A stretch of 64,000 nt of DNA from Campylobacter showae. Lineage in GTDB: Bacteria > Campylobacterota > Campylobacteria > Campylobacterales > Campylobacteraceae. Below the pieces are notes generated by a model. That model worked only from the letters and a program-made list of their open reading frames with translations. It was not told where the DNA came from and ran no database searches. This document shows positions 1-8,768 of this stretch, one piece after another; the stretch's first letter is position 1, and each line of letters begins with the position of its first letter. Where the stretch lies: assembly GCF_900573985.1 (NCBI RefSeq), contig NZ_UWOK01000001.1:2046001-2110000 (forward strand). The letters are read 5' to 3'. The position numbers and the translations under genes are program-made.

Positions 1-13
1 CAAGGCGAAGTAT

Positions 14-118
14 CGTGAGATAGATTTGCTTGTTTTGAAGTAAATTTCGTCCCAAGATAAGGCACGTAGCCTATCGCAGGGCGAAATTTGCGAAATCAAG
101 CAAAGATACTCGCGAGAC
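14..118. repeat. Imperfect long inverted repeat downstream of hemB
   Basis: Two arms can be paired: TGAGATAGATTTGCTTG near 17-33 against CAAGCAAAGATACTCG near 98-113, and inside them TAAATTTCGTCCC against GGGCGAAATTTGC. The pairing is imperfect with several bulges. It lies just past the hemB stop on the minus strand, so a transcript-end structure is possible, but no T-run follows. No gene is visible in bases 1-124. Confidence 0.35.
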
Positions 119-124
119 AAGCCG

Positions 125-1096
125 CTATCCCCTTAAAATTTGAGCCGCTTCTTTAGCATGATAGCTGATTATCAGATCCGCCCCCGCTCTCTTAAATCCA
201 ACCAGCGTCTCCATCATCACGCGCTCGTAGTCGATGACGCCCGCTTTTGCCGCAGCTTTTAGCAGAGCGTATTCGCCGCTCACGTTATACGCGCAGATCG
301 GCAGTCTCGTCGCCTCGCGCAGATCGCGGATGATATCTAGATACGCCAGAGCCGGCTTTACCATCAAGATATCGGCCCCCTGCGCCTCGTCTTCTAGGCT
401 CTCGCTCACGGCTTCTAGGCGGTTTGCGCTATCCATCTGGTAGCTTTTTCTATCGCCGAAACTCGGCGCGCTTTCTGCGACGTCGCGAAACGGCCCGTAG
501 TACGCCGAAGCAAATTTGGTCGAATACGCCATAATCGGCAAATTTTCGTATCCGCTCACATCCAGCGCCCCGCGCAAGGTAGCGATGATACCGTCCATCA
601 TACCGCTTGGAGCTATCATATCAGCGCCGTTTCTAGCGTGGATCAGCGCTTGTTTAGCCGAGATCTCCAGCGTCGCGTCGTTATCGACGGTCTGATGGAC
701 GTGATCCAGGATACCGCAGTGGCCGTGATCGGTGTATTCGCAAAAGCAAAGATCCGTTATCACGACTAGATCGGCAAATTTATCCTTTATCGCCCGAAGC
801 GCGGTAGCTATGATACCTTCATCGCTCAAAGCGTCGCTGCCTACGCTATCTTTTAGGCTCGGGATTCCAAACAATATTACCGCTTTTATGCCTAAATTTC
901 GCACGATTTCGCACTCTTTTAAAATTTCGTCCAAACTCATCTGAAAGACGCCCGGCATCGAGCTTATCTCTTTTTTAACGCCCTTGCCTTCGACGACAAA
1001 AAGCGGATAGATAAAATCGCTCGCCGCAACGCTAGTTTCGCGCACCATCTCCCTGATCGCGGGATTTATCCTAAGCCTTCTAAAACGTTTAAACAT
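125..1096 (-). CDS. hemB: Delta-aminolevulinic acid dehydratase (porphobilinogen synthase)
   Basis: A 323-residue cytoplasmic enzyme of the usual family length that condenses two 5-aminolevulinates to porphobilinogen in haem synthesis. Visible hallmarks are the metal/allosteric region [14 protein letters not shown] (about residues 115-130), the first Schiff-base region [10 protein letters not shown] (about 160-170) and the active-site lysine segment [15 protein letters not shown] (about 240-255). The Cys-rich loop suggests a zinc-type active site. It diverges from ribA across a 61-bp gap. Haem supply fits the cytochrome-rich respiration encoded further right; hemE is at the other end of the window but is unlinked. 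Confidence 0.97.
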   Translation of the reverse strand: MFKRFRRLRINPAIREMVRETSVAASDFIYPLFVVEGKGVKKEISSMPGVFQMSLDEILKECEIVRNLGIKAVILFGIPSLKDSVGSDALSDEGIIATALRAIKDKFADLVVITDLCFCEYTDHGHCGILDHVHQTVDNDATLEISAKQALIHARNGADMIAPSGMMDGIIATLRGALDVSGYENLPIMAYSTKFASAYYGPFRDVAESAPSFGDRKSYQMDSANRLEAVSESLEDEAQGADILMVKPALAYLDIIRDLREATRLPICAYNVSGEYALLKAAAKAGVIDYERVMMETLVGFKRAGADLIISYHAKEAAQILRG

Positions 1097-1157
1097 AATT
1101 TTCCTTTTACTTCGCTACAATTTACGCTTAGTGTAACATAATAGGAGTTAAAAATTT

Positions 1158-1730
1158 ATGAATATCGAGCTTTCAAATACAGCAAATTTACCCTCTCGTT
1201 TCGGGATATTTGAGATACAGGCCTTTAAGGAGGGCGAGAAAGAACATTTAGCGATTTACAAAAAACCGTTCGGCGAGGTCGTAAACGTCCGCATCCACTC
1301 CGAGTGCCTAACGGGCGATGCGATCGGCAGCCTAAAGTGCGACTGCCGCGACCAGCTGGAAGCCAGCCTAAAATACATCGAGGAGCACGGCGGCATGGTG
1401 ATCTATCTGCGCCAAGAGGGGCGAAATATCGGCCTACTAAACAAAGTAAACGCCTACCACCTGCAAGATGAGGGCCTGGACACCATCGAGGCAAACCACC
1501 AGCTGGGCTTTAAGGCCGACGAGCGCACGTACGAGATCGTGGATTTTATATTAAAACACTTCGGCATCGAAAAGATAAATTTGCTAACCAATAATCCGAA
1601 AAAACTGTCGGGGCTAAAGTGCGTGCAGATCGTCTCTCGCGTGCCTATCGTCATCCACGCGAACAAATTTAACGAAAACTACCTGCGCGTGAAAAAAGAG
1701 CAGATGGGGCATATGCTAGATGAAAATTGA
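1158..1730 (+). CDS. ribA: GTP cyclohydrolase II
   Basis: First committed enzyme of riboflavin synthesis, converting GTP to 2,5-diamino-6-ribosylamino-pyrimidinone phosphate plus formate. At 190 residues it is the stand-alone RibA form, without a RibB domain. The zinc-binding signature is clear: HSECLTGDAIGSLKCDCRDQL (about residues 48-68) supplies the three cysteines, followed by YLRQEGRNIGLLNK. The ribosome site AGGAG lies 10 bases before the ATG. The last 11 bases overlap rsmG, so the two are probably co-translated. Confidence 0.97.
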   Translation: MNIELSNTANLPSRFGIFEIQAFKEGEKEHLAIYKKPFGEVVNVRIHSECLTGDAIGSLKCDCRDQLEASLKYIEEHGGMVIYLRQEGRNIGLLNKVNAYHLQDEGLDTIEANHQLGFKADERTYEIVDFILKHFGIEKINLLTNNPKKLSGLKCVQIVSRVPIVIHANKFNENYLRVKKEQMGHMLDEN

Positions 1731-2277
1731 CCTGCCGAGGGACTTTGATGCGCAAACGGCGAAATTTAGCGAAATTTTGGCTAAATTTAACCGCGTGCAC
1801 AGCCTTACCAACTACAAAAATTTAAACGAGCAGATCGCTGATAGCATAGCTCCGCTTGAAATTTTCCCGCAAATTTGGGGAGCCGAAACAGCGATTGACG
1901 TGGGCAGCGGAGCGGGCCTTCCCGCGATATTTCTCGCGATGATTTTAAAGGAGTGCGAGTGGCATCTCTTTGAGCCCAGCCCGAAAAAATCGGCGTTTCT
2001 AAGCTACGTCAAGGCCGAGCTAAATTTAACCAACGTGCGCGTAAAACCTTGCAAGATCGAGGACGGCGAGCCCTTCGCGGCGCAGCTAATCACTAGCCGC
2101 GCGCTAATGAAAACGAAAGATTTTCTAGGGATTTGCGACGGTTTTTTTGACGCGCAAACTCAAATTTTACTTTACAAAGGAAGCAGCGTGCAAAGCGAGC
2201 TAGAGGGGCTCAAAGCTCAAATTTGCGGGCGCGGCAACCGAAATTACGTACTTATAAAGGGCGGCGATGTTATTTAA
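1720..2277 (+). CDS. rsmG: 16S rRNA (guanine-527-N7) methyltransferase
   Basis: A 185-residue class I SAM-dependent methyltransferase that modifies 16S rRNA. The SAM-binding motif AIDVGSGAGLPAIFLAM (about residues 60-76) and the family segment ITSRALMKTKDFL are visible. It overlaps ribA upstream and the small membrane gene downstream by 11 bases, showing a tight operon. Family members are about 180-210 residues, so the gene looks intact. Confidence 0.93.
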   Translation: MKIDLPRDFDAQTAKFSEILAKFNRVHSLTNYKNLNEQIADSIAPLEIFPQIWGAETAIDVGSGAGLPAIFLAMILKECEWHLFEPSPKKSAFLSYVKAELNLTNVRVKPCKIEDGEPFAAQLITSRALMKTKDFLGICDGFFDAQTQILLYKGSSVQSELEGLKAQICGRGNRNYVLIKGGDVI

Positions 2278-2491
2278 AATTTTGGCTTTTTTAGCGGTTT
2301 TAATTGCGATTTATTTGATATTTTTTAAAACCCGCGTAAAAAGAGGCGTAAAAGGCAGCGCAAAAAAAGAGGACAAAGATGCCGAAAATTTCGTCGAATG
2401 CAAAAAGTGCGGCACCTTTATAGAAGCTAAAGACGCCGTAATAAGCGGCGGCGGGTATATATGCGAGGACTGCATAAAGGATAAAAAATGA
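2267..2491 (+). CDS. Small membrane-anchored zinc-ribbon protein
   Basis: A 74-residue protein with one N-terminal membrane segment (about residues 1-21), a charged linker, then two cysteine pairs, CKKCG and CEDC, separated by about 22 residues. That pattern is a PP0621-like zinc ribbon exposed on one side of the membrane. Molecular function is unknown. It overlaps rsmG upstream and shares an ATGA stop/start with the next gene, so it belongs to the ribA-rsmG operon. Confidence 0.75.
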   Translation: MLFKILAFLAVLIAIYLIFFKTRVKRGVKGSAKKEDKDAENFVECKKCGTFIEAKDAVISGGGYICEDCIKDKK

Positions 2492-2865
2492 AACTAATCG
2501 GCCACGAACTAGTGGCGTATGAGCCGCTGTTTTGGCGCGAGAATGCCCGGCAGATCGAAGCGGGCAAGCAAAATTTGTTTAAATTTGACGCAGCCGCGAT
2601 AAAGCGCGCACAAGAGCTCGGCGCCCAGTTTTGCGTCGAAGCTGAAAATCTAAACGAAGCTATCATCGCAAACGCTGCCGGAGCGAAATTTATCGTCGTG
2701 CCCCGTGAGCTTGCCGGCAAAGCGGCAAAGCTGGCGCAGGATTATCTGTTTGACGCTCAAATTTGCGTCGTTATCGGAGGCGAAGACGAGCTAGCCGAGC
2801 TTAGCGAGACTGGCGCGGACGCCGCGATATTTAAAAACGCCGTAATAGGCAAGGATAAACGATGA
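2488..2865 (+). CDS. Conserved hypothetical protein, alpha/beta
   Basis: A 125-residue soluble protein whose function I do not recognise. The alternating helix/strand pattern (AQELGAQFCVEAENLNEAIIANAAGAKFIVV, then ICVVIGGEDELAE) looks like a fragment of a TIM-barrel-like or Rossmann-like fold without catalytic motifs. It starts on the ATGA overlapping the preceding stop and overlaps the next start by four bases, so it is translated as part of the operon. Confidence 0.7.
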   Translation: MKLIGHELVAYEPLFWRENARQIEAGKQNLFKFDAAAIKRAQELGAQFCVEAENLNEAIIANAAGAKFIVVPRELAGKAAKLAQDYLFDAQICVVIGGEDELAELSETGADAAIFKNAVIGKDKR

Positions 2866-3197
2866 TAAAATTTCCGCCGTTATATCTAAAATTTTTAGAA
2901 AGTATCGATGGCGAGGAGTGCGTGGATGTTTTTAACGAGGCGGGAGCGGGTGCGTATCTATACGGGCGCGCGGCTCTAGCCGAGCGAAACGAAACGTACG
3001 AAGTGGCGCTTTACGAGCCAAATTTTTATATGATAGGTCAAGACGGCGACCTGGGATTTTTCATAAAATTAAACTCGGACGATACGATTTATCTAAACGA
3101 TCTAGGCGCGCTGGGCTCGGCTCCGATGCGCATAGCGGAGCGAGATATTTTTGCCTTTATCAAAAAGATAAAAGAGGGCGGCGAGATATTTTCGTAA
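2862..3197 (+). CDS. SMI1/KNR4 (SUKH) family protein
   Basis: A 111-residue soluble protein. The pattern IKFPPLYLKFLESIDG at the start, GDLGFFIKL in the middle and AERDIFAFIKKI at the end fits the SUKH fold, a family that includes immunity proteins of contact-toxin systems as well as housekeeping members. No toxin gene lies beside it; it is the last gene of the ribA-rsmG operon (ATGA overlap). A simple housekeeping role is therefore as likely as immunity. Confidence 0.6.
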   Translation: MIKFPPLYLKFLESIDGEECVDVFNEAGAGAYLYGRAALAERNETYEVALYEPNFYMIGQDGDLGFFIKLNSDDTIYLNDLGALGSAPMRIAERDIFAFIKKIKEGGEIFS

Positions 3198-3220
3198 AAT
3201 TTTACGAACAAAGGAAACAA

Positions 3221-4096
3221 ATGGAACTTTTTAAAACCGCATTTTTGATGACCGTGCTGATGCTGCTTTTTGTAGCGGTCGGCGGCGCTATAGGCGGCAC
3301 TAGCGGTATGATGGTCGCGTTTATAATAGCGCTTGGGATGAACTTCTTTTCGTATTTTTTCTCGGACACGCTCGTGCTCAAGCACTACCGAGCCGTGCCC
3401 GTGGACGAGGCGCACGCGACGGGACTTTATCAGATCGTGCGCGAGCTTTGCGCGAAGGCAAATTTGCCGATGCCAAAGATCTACATCATCCCCGAAGCCG
3501 TTCCAAACGCCTTCGCCACGGGTCGCAACCCGAGCCACGCCGCGGTAGCCGTGACTGAAGGACTGCTAAATATACTAAACAAAGACGAGATCGAGGGCGT
3601 GCTAGCTCACGAGCTAAGCCACGTGCGCCACTACGACATCCTAACGGGCTCTATCGCGGCGGTTTTTGCGGGAGCGATCGCGATACTGGCAAATTTCGCG
3701 CAGTTTGGCGCGGCAAACCGTCAAGGCAAGCAAAATCCGCTAATGTTAATCGCCATAGCCGTCATCATGCCGCTAGCCGCCACGATCATACGCATGGCGA
3801 TCTCGCGGGCGCGGGAGTTTGAGGCCGACAGAGGCGCAGCGATGATAACGGGCAAGCCCCAGCACCTAGCAGGCGCCCTGCGAAAGCTCGAGGACTACGC
3901 GCGCGGACGCGTGATGGCAAACGCCGACGAACAAAGCGCGCATATGTTTATCATCAACCCTTTTAGCGGCGTAAAAAGCGCGCTGGGTTCGCTATTTCGC
4001 ACGCACCCGAGCACCCAAGACCGTATCGCCGCGCTAGAAAATTTACGCTCGCAACTAGATGGCGAAAACGGCGTGAAAGAGTATTTTAGAAAGTAA
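3221..4096 (+). CDS. htpX: Membrane zinc metalloprotease HtpX
   Basis: M48-family membrane protease for quality control of inner-membrane proteins. It has 291 residues with N-terminal membrane segments (about residues 5-45), the zinc motif HELSHVRHYD (about residues 129-138), two further membrane segments and the third-ligand region SRAREFEADRGAA (about 195-207). Length and order match the family. A good Shine-Dalgarno (AAAGGAAAC) precedes the ATG. A strong hairpin follows the stop. Confidence 0.95.
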   Translation: MELFKTAFLMTVLMLLFVAVGGAIGGTSGMMVAFIIALGMNFFSYFFSDTLVLKHYRAVPVDEAHATGLYQIVRELCAKANLPMPKIYIIPEAVPNAFATGRNPSHAAVAVTEGLLNILNKDEIEGVLAHELSHVRHYDILTGSIAAVFAGAIAILANFAQFGAANRQGKQNPLMLIAIAVIMPLAATIIRMAISRAREFEADRGAAMITGKPQHLAGALRKLEDYARGRVMANADEQSAHMFIINPFSGVKSALGSLFRTHPSTQDRIAALENLRSQLDGENGVKEYFRK

Positions 4097-4139
4097 ATTT
4101 GACGGGCGAATTTAAACTTTCGTTTCGCCCATCAAATTT
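4095..4139 (+). terminator. Stem-loop after htpX
   Basis: Arms AAATTTGACGGGCGAA (4095-4110) and TTCGCCCATCAAATTT (4124-4139) pair over 16 bases with one G-T wobble around a 13-base loop. Placement directly after the htpX stop suggests a transcript end, although the T-run is short. Confidence 0.6.
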
Positions 4140-4160
4140 GAACAAAACAGCTTGACTCTT

Positions 4161-4178
4161 GGCGTTAAATTTAACGCC
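4161..4178. repeat. Perfect 18-bp palindrome centred on AAATTT
   Basis: GGCGTTAAATTTAACGCC is fully self-complementary. It stands in the 150-bp gap before the epimerase gene among several shorter copies of AAATTTGAC and AAATTTAAC. It is one of the clearest examples of the AAATTT-centred palindromes found throughout the window. Confidence 0.7.
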
Positions 4179-4247
4179 AAATTTAACCCTGCGCCGCGTC
4201 AAATTTGACAGCACGCGTCAAAATAAAATTTATCAAAAAGGCAAAAT

Positions 4248-5084
4248 ATGAAAATAGCCGTAAACGGCGCAAGCGGATTTATCGGCGGCGCACTCTGCCG
4301 CTTTTTTAGAGCCCAGGGGCACGAGGCCGTAGCTATACCAAGGGCCGCCTACGCCAACAAAGACGCGCTCAAAAACCTCGCTGGCGGCTGCGATGCGGTT
4401 ATAAATTTAGCGGGTGCTTCTATCGCGGCCAGATGGAGCGAGACCTATAAAAAGCAGCTTCACGCAAGCAGGATAGAGACTACGCGCACGCTAGTAGGCG
4501 CTATAAACGAGCTAGAAAATCCGCCCTTTTTCATCAGCGCTTCGGCTGTGGGTATCTACGAAAACGGCCTTAGTCACGACGAGAGCTCGGTCAAATTTGA
4601 CCGCGGATTTTTGGGCGAACTAGCATGCGAGTGGGAGAGCGAGGCCGCCAAAGCGCGGACGCAAACGGCGATATTTCGCCTAGGCGTGGTGCTGGGGCGA
4701 GGCGGTGCGCTGGCTAAGATGCTGCCGGCATTCAGGCTCGGTCTTGGCGGAAAGCTCGGTAGCGGAGAGCAGGCGTTTTGCTGGATTCACATCGCTGATT
4801 TGCTGGAAGCGTTTAAATTTACCCTACAAAACCGTCAAAGCGGCGTTTTTAATCTCGTTTCGCCACAACCTAGCACAAACGGCGAATTTACTCAAATTTT
4901 AGGCGAAGTTTTAGGTCGACCGACATTTTTTAAAGCGCCTAAATTTGCGTTAAATTTGATGTTTGGCGAGGGGTCTGTCGTACTGCTTGAAGGAGCAAAA
5001 GTCTATCCCAAAGCCTTGATAAAAAGCGGATTTAGCTTTAAATTTAGCGATCTAAAAACAGCGCTTGAGGATGTTTTGAAGTAA
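4248..5084 (+). CDS. NAD(P)-dependent epimerase, TIGR01777/YfcH family
   Basis: A 278-residue extended short-chain dehydrogenase. The cofactor motif GASGFIGGAL is at residues 7-16, VINLAGASIAARW (about 50-62) is the family signature, and the C-terminal domain (ALIKSGFSFKFSDLKTALEDVL) is the typical YfcH ending. The substrate is unknown for this family. It stands alone, preceded by an AAATTT-rich spacer and read from AAAAGGCAAAATATG. Confidence 0.88.
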   Translation: MKIAVNGASGFIGGALCRFFRAQGHEAVAIPRAAYANKDALKNLAGGCDAVINLAGASIAARWSETYKKQLHASRIETTRTLVGAINELENPPFFISASAVGIYENGLSHDESSVKFDRGFLGELACEWESEAAKARTQTAIFRLGVVLGRGGALAKMLPAFRLGLGGKLGSGEQAFCWIHIADLLEAFKFTLQNRQSGVFNLVSPQPSTNGEFTQILGEVLGRPTFFKAPKFALNLMFGEGSVVLLEGAKVYPKALIKSGFSFKFSDLKTALEDVLK

Positions 5085-5497
5085 ATTTAAATAATTTTGC
5101 CTGCCTAGCCAAATGCTCCGCTTCGGTTTTTGCAAAATGCGGCTCGCGCCAACCCAGTGTAAATTTGATCTAGCTACGAAAATTTAGCCGCATAGAGTCC
5201 CGTCCGATTTTATCGCAAATCCAAATTAAAAACGCCGGCGTAGAGGCATAAGAGCAAATACGATAACGCCCTAAAACATAAAATGCTTTGCCCGCTGATA
5301 TGGCGGGCTATAAATCGGTAAACAAAATTTAGCAAACCTGACGCTTAGGCAAAATTCGGCGTAAATTTGAATCAGACGACAAATTTGCACTTTTGAAGAT
5401 AGCAAACTAAGCTCATAAATTTGGAGAGTTAACTTTGATCGGTAGTTCTGCGCGCAGGGTTTGCTACCTGCGCGCTCAAGCGTACTTGCGAGAAGTT
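5085..5497. other. Intergenic, no gene recognised
   Basis: About 410 bp between two convergent genes. It contains several AAATTTGA copies. A short open stretch on the minus strand near 5090-5155 looks codon-like (WREPHFAKTEAEHLARQ) but has no start signal or recognisable relative. No RNA gene or clear terminator was found. Confidence 0.5.
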
Positions 5498-6499
5498 TTA
5501 CTCAAACCGCCTCGAGATGCTAGGCGAGAGCTTGGTCAAGACGTCATAACTAATCGTGCCGAAAAAATCTGCCCAAACGCTAGCGTCGTCAAATACGCAA
5601 ATTTTATCGCCCGCGTCTTCGCAGCAAAAGCTATCCATCGACATTTTGCCAAGCAACTGCTGTCCGCCGGCAGTCTTTAGCTCGCCCTCGCCCGCATAGC
5701 GCAGCAGTCCATCGCCGTAGCCTAGGTCGTAAACGGCGATTTGCATATCCTCGCTCGCGCAAAATTTAGCGCCGTAGCCCGCGCATTGCCCCTTTTTTAG
5801 CACTCTGCCGCTAACCTTATGCGCCCAGAGCGACGCCACGCGCTTTAGCCCCAAACTATCGTCAAACTGCGCGTAGCCGTAGGCGGCGATGCCCACGCGC
5901 ACGTACTCGTCCGCTAGCTCGCCGAAGCGCTCGGTCGCAGCGGAGTTATGCGAGTGAAAGACCAAACCCTCGCCGCAAATTTCGCGCACTAAGGCTTTTG
6001 CCGCGGCGAAATTTCGCCTCTGCACGAAATAATCGCTACTAAGCTCTTCGGCGCTTCTAAAGTGCGTAAATGCGCCGCAAATTTGCAGTCCGTGCGCCAA
6101 GGCCGACTCGCATGCCGCGCGCACTTCGCCCACCGAGACGCCGTTTCGGTGCATGAGCGTATCGACGGCGATATGCACGCGTGCGCCTTTTTTAAATTTA
6201 GCAATCAGCGAAATGTCGTTTACCGCGTAGATAAATCGCTCGCTTTCGCCGCCCGTAGGGATGTGCGAAAGGATGAGAATATGCTCAAAAAAGGGTTCTA
6301 GCTCGCGCGCCTCGACTTCGTTTTTGACCGCGCAAAATTTGATGCCGTAGCTTGCCGCCTCGCGCCCCACAAGCGCCGCTCCGTGCCCGTAGGCATTGTC
6401 TTTTAGCACCAAAATCACGCGATCTTTGCCGCCGGCTTTGGCGCAAATTTTGGTTAGATTATGTATGTAGGCAGATCTGTTTAAAACGAGTTCAGACAT
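5498..6499 (-). CDS. alr: Alanine racemase
   Basis: PLP enzyme interconverting L- and D-alanine for peptidoglycan. The PLP-lysine region VLKDNAYGHGAALV is at residues 30-43, and the second-domain catalytic tyrosine region AGYGAKF (about 240-246) is present, followed by VYDLGYGDGLLR. At 333 residues it is slightly short but complete. Its start overlaps the end of the 80-residue gene upstream by eight bases, and with pgp2 it forms a cell-wall operon. Confidence 0.95.
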   Translation of the reverse strand: MSELVLNRSAYIHNLTKICAKAGGKDRVILVLKDNAYGHGAALVGREAASYGIKFCAVKNEVEARELEPFFEHILILSHIPTGGESERFIYAVNDISLIAKFKKGARVHIAVDTLMHRNGVSVGEVRAACESALAHGLQICGAFTHFRSAEELSSDYFVQRRNFAAAKALVREICGEGLVFHSHNSAATERFGELADEYVRVGIAAYGYAQFDDSLGLKRVASLWAHKVSGRVLKKGQCAGYGAKFCASEDMQIAVYDLGYGDGLLRYAGEGELKTAGGQQLLGKMSMDSFCCEDAGDKICVFDDASVWADFFGTISYDVLTKLSPSISRRFE

Positions 6500-6734
6500 T
6501 GAATTTTACACCAAACGCCTCATAAACGTTAGGAAGCAACTTCCTAATACTATAGTCATAAGAGTAAAATTTAGCGTAAAGCGCCTTTAGATCGGCCTCT
6601 TTGACCGCTGCGAAGTCAAACACGTCAGTGCCCGCAACCTTTGGCACCTGGCGGTCTAGCTCGGCGAAAAACTCGCCCCTAGCCTTTAAAATTTCCTCGA
6701 TCTGATTTTTTACTATTTCTTTTTTTTCTTGCAT
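6492..6734 (-). CDS. Conserved hypothetical protein, 80 residues
   Basis: A small, charged, mostly helical soluble protein (KKEIVKNQIEEILKARGEFFAELD at the N terminus). No catalytic motif is visible and I do not recognise the family. It begins directly after the pgp2 stop and overlaps alr, so it is translated between two peptidoglycan genes, which hints at a cell-wall or growth-related role. Confidence 0.65.
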   Translation of the reverse strand: MQEKKEIVKNQIEEILKARGEFFAELDRQVPKVAGTDVFDFAAVKEADLKALYAKFYSYDYSIRKLLPNVYEAFGVKFNV

Positions 6735-7670
6735 TTACTTCTCCGTTAAGATTTTAAATTTATCTTTATCTAGCCGTACGTAGAGCTCTTTTTGCCCCTT
6801 AAATTCGTGACTGGGCGCAGTATAATCCTCGTCAAAAACCACTCTAAAAAGATTTTGCCCTTTGACGTTTGGATACGGCGTCACGCTAAAATTTGAAGCT
6901 TTTATGCTCTTTTTTTCGTTTAGCGCGAAAATTCTTTTTTTATTTTCGGCAAATTTAGCCCTCGTTAGCGCGTTTTTGCCGTCTATTTTTACAAATTCGT
7001 CCGCATAAAAGCCGAGGTAAATTTTAGTTTCGTTATCTCGCCATGCCTGTAGCCACTCGTGCAGATGTGCCAGTACGCGCGCGACGTCGTCTTTGCTAGC
7101 GTCTACCTTCTGGCTTTCGCTGATTATCACGACGCCCTCGCTGCCGATCAGTTGGCCGAATTTCACCAGCGCATCGTTGTTAAACGCCACGCAGCCGCGC
7201 GTTTTTACTTCGTCCTCGCGCTTGCCTTTCATCGGCAGTCCGTGTATCCAGATACCTCCGCCCGTTTTTTGTGCGGCCTTATCGTGGGCGTTTGGGTACG
7301 ATAGCGACATCGCAAGCGGCCCGTAAAAAGGATCGGGCGGCGTAAATTTATCCGTGACGTCGTAAACTCCGACCGGCGTTTTTAGGTCACCTTCTTTAAA
7401 TTTATCCCCGCTTTTGCCTGTTATCACGCTTTGCGAAAAAATTTGCTCCAGCGCGCCGCCTGAGTACTCGAAGCTTTGCAGGGTTTTTTGCGCTTTATTT
7501 ACTACGATAATTTTGGTCTTAGCCTCGTAGTAGCCGTATCTGACGTCGGCTGCGCCTAGCTTTTCCAGCCAGTATTTAGCGCCTGTCAAATTTGCGTCCG
7601 CTAAAGCCTCGGCGACTAAAATTTGAGAAAAAAAAGCAGAAAAAAAAAGTAAGCCGAGTAGTTTTTTCAA
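6735..7670 (-). CDS. pgp2: Peptidoglycan LD-carboxypeptidase (YkuD fold, Pgp2/Csd6 type)
   Basis: A periplasmic enzyme trimming tetrapeptides to tripeptides; in Campylobacter and Helicobacter this family sets helical cell shape. A signal peptide (residues 1-20) is followed by a YkuD catalytic domain with the signature HGLP...KTRGCVAFNN (His and Cys around residues 143-160), then a C-terminal NTF2-like domain (about 195-311), the layout typical of Pgp2. DANLT near residue 27 matches the Campylobacter N-glycosylation sequon. Family assignment is by architecture; the substrate is inferred. Confidence 0.88.
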   Translation of the reverse strand: MKKLLGLLFFSAFFSQILVAEALADANLTGAKYWLEKLGAADVRYGYYEAKTKIIVVNKAQKTLQSFEYSGGALEQIFSQSVITGKSGDKFKEGDLKTPVGVYDVTDKFTPPDPFYGPLAMSLSYPNAHDKAAQKTGGGIWIHGLPMKGKREDEVKTRGCVAFNNDALVKFGQLIGSEGVVIISESQKVDASKDDVARVLAHLHEWLQAWRDNETKIYLGFYADEFVKIDGKNALTRAKFAENKKRIFALNEKKSIKASNFSVTPYPNVKGQNLFRVVFDEDYTAPSHEFKGQKELYVRLDKDKFKILTEK

Positions 7671-7802
7671 AATTTTCCTAACGTTGCGTAATTTCGTAAT
7701 AAAGGATCGAATTATATTACATTTTCTCTTAAAAATTTTAAAAAGCTTTTATTTTGTGTTACAATAGCGAATATCAAAATTCCACGTAAAAGGACGCAAA
7801 AA

Positions 7803-8282
7803 ATGAAAAGCAAATTTTTAGCTTTATCGCTAGTAGTCGCCTCTTTGGGCTTTGCAAATGCCGCAGATATCGAGATCGTTGATATCTACGCTAAAGCTAC
7901 GCCTCCTGGCGCCAAAAATACGGCTCTATTTTTCGATATCAAAAACAACACCGATAAACCGGTAAAACTAGTCGGCGCTAGCTCTCCCGCAGCCGCTACA
8001 GGCGAGATACACACGCATAAAGAAGTAGACGGCATGAAAAAAATGATACAAATAGAAAACATCGAAGTACCTGCGATGGGCGAGGCGAATTTAAAACCGG
8101 GCGGTCTGCACGTAATGTTGATGAACATTAAAGCTCCGATCAAAGAGGGCGATAAACTAGATGCTACGCTAGAGTTTGACAACGGACAAAAACTTGAGCT
8201 AAAAGACATCGTCGCAAAGTCGGTCGTAGCTAAAAAAGACGGCGAACACGGACACGATCACGGCGGACATCACAAGCATTAA
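7803..8282 (+). CDS. PCuAC-type periplasmic copper chaperone
   Basis: A 159-residue exported protein (signal peptide 1-20). The Cu(I) motif of the DUF461/PCuAC family is visible: H-T-H near residue 78, M-x-x-M in DGMKKM, a methionine in VPAMG, and GGLHVMLMNI. It ends in a histidine tail (GEHGHDHGGHHKH), an added metal-binding tail. It is followed without a gap by a YtkA-like gene and Sco1, so the trio probably delivers copper to cuproenzymes, here plausibly NosZ encoded 2 kb downstream. Confidence 0.9.
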   Translation: MKSKFLALSLVVASLGFANAADIEIVDIYAKATPPGAKNTALFFDIKNNTDKPVKLVGASSPAAATGEIHTHKEVDGMKKMIQIENIEVPAMGEANLKPGGLHVMLMNIKAPIKEGDKLDATLEFDNGQKLELKDIVAKSVVAKKDGEHGHDHGGHHKH

Positions 8283-8743
8283 TGAAAAAATTTCTCATAA
8301 TTTTAGTCCTTTTGCTCGGCGCTTTGGGTACTTCGGCGTACCTGTTTTTTAAACCGCAAGTGCAAGAGGACTTTTTGAGCGCAGAGGACGTGGGGGCAAA
8401 TTTAACCCCGCTTCCCTGCGATATGAACACAGAGCACTCCTGCGGCGTAGAGTTTCGCGGCAAGACGGTCAAATTTAGCCTCTCGCCAAAGCCCGTTTAC
8501 ACGATGCAACCCACGATCGTGCGCATCGAGGGGCTAGAAGGGTTTAAAGACCCGAGCCTTGAGATCCACGGCGTAAATATGGATATGGGCATAATAAAGG
8601 CCGAAGTCGAAAAGCGCGATAACGCCTACGTCTCAAACGTCGTGCTAAGCGCATGCCTGATAAACATCATGAGATACCGTTTCGAGGTGCTGGAAAATGG
8701 CAAAAGAAGCGGGCTTTATATAGACTTCGACTTGCATCAATAG
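8282..8743 (+). CDS. Membrane-anchored YtkA/FixH-like protein
   Basis: A 153-residue protein with one N-terminal membrane segment (about 1-20) and a periplasmic domain. The segment GVNMDMGIIKAEVEKRDNAYV resembles the MxMG core of the YtkA-like family, which occurs with Sco and copper proteins. Two cysteines (LPCDMNTEHSCG) could form a disulfide. The start codon overlaps the PCuAC stop. Function inferred only from context: copper handling. Confidence 0.65.
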   Translation: MKKFLIILVLLLGALGTSAYLFFKPQVQEDFLSAEDVGANLTPLPCDMNTEHSCGVEFRGKTVKFSLSPKPVYTMQPTIVRIEGLEGFKDPSLEIHGVNMDMGIIKAEVEKRDNAYVSNVVLSACLINIMRYRFEVLENGKRSGLYIDFDLHQ

Positions 8744-8768
8744 ACGCAAAATTTACTTAAAAGGGCGG

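Noticed and set aside
5435..5680. 81-codon plus-strand frame at the end of alr
   Set aside because: Mostly antisense to alr, with no family resemblance.
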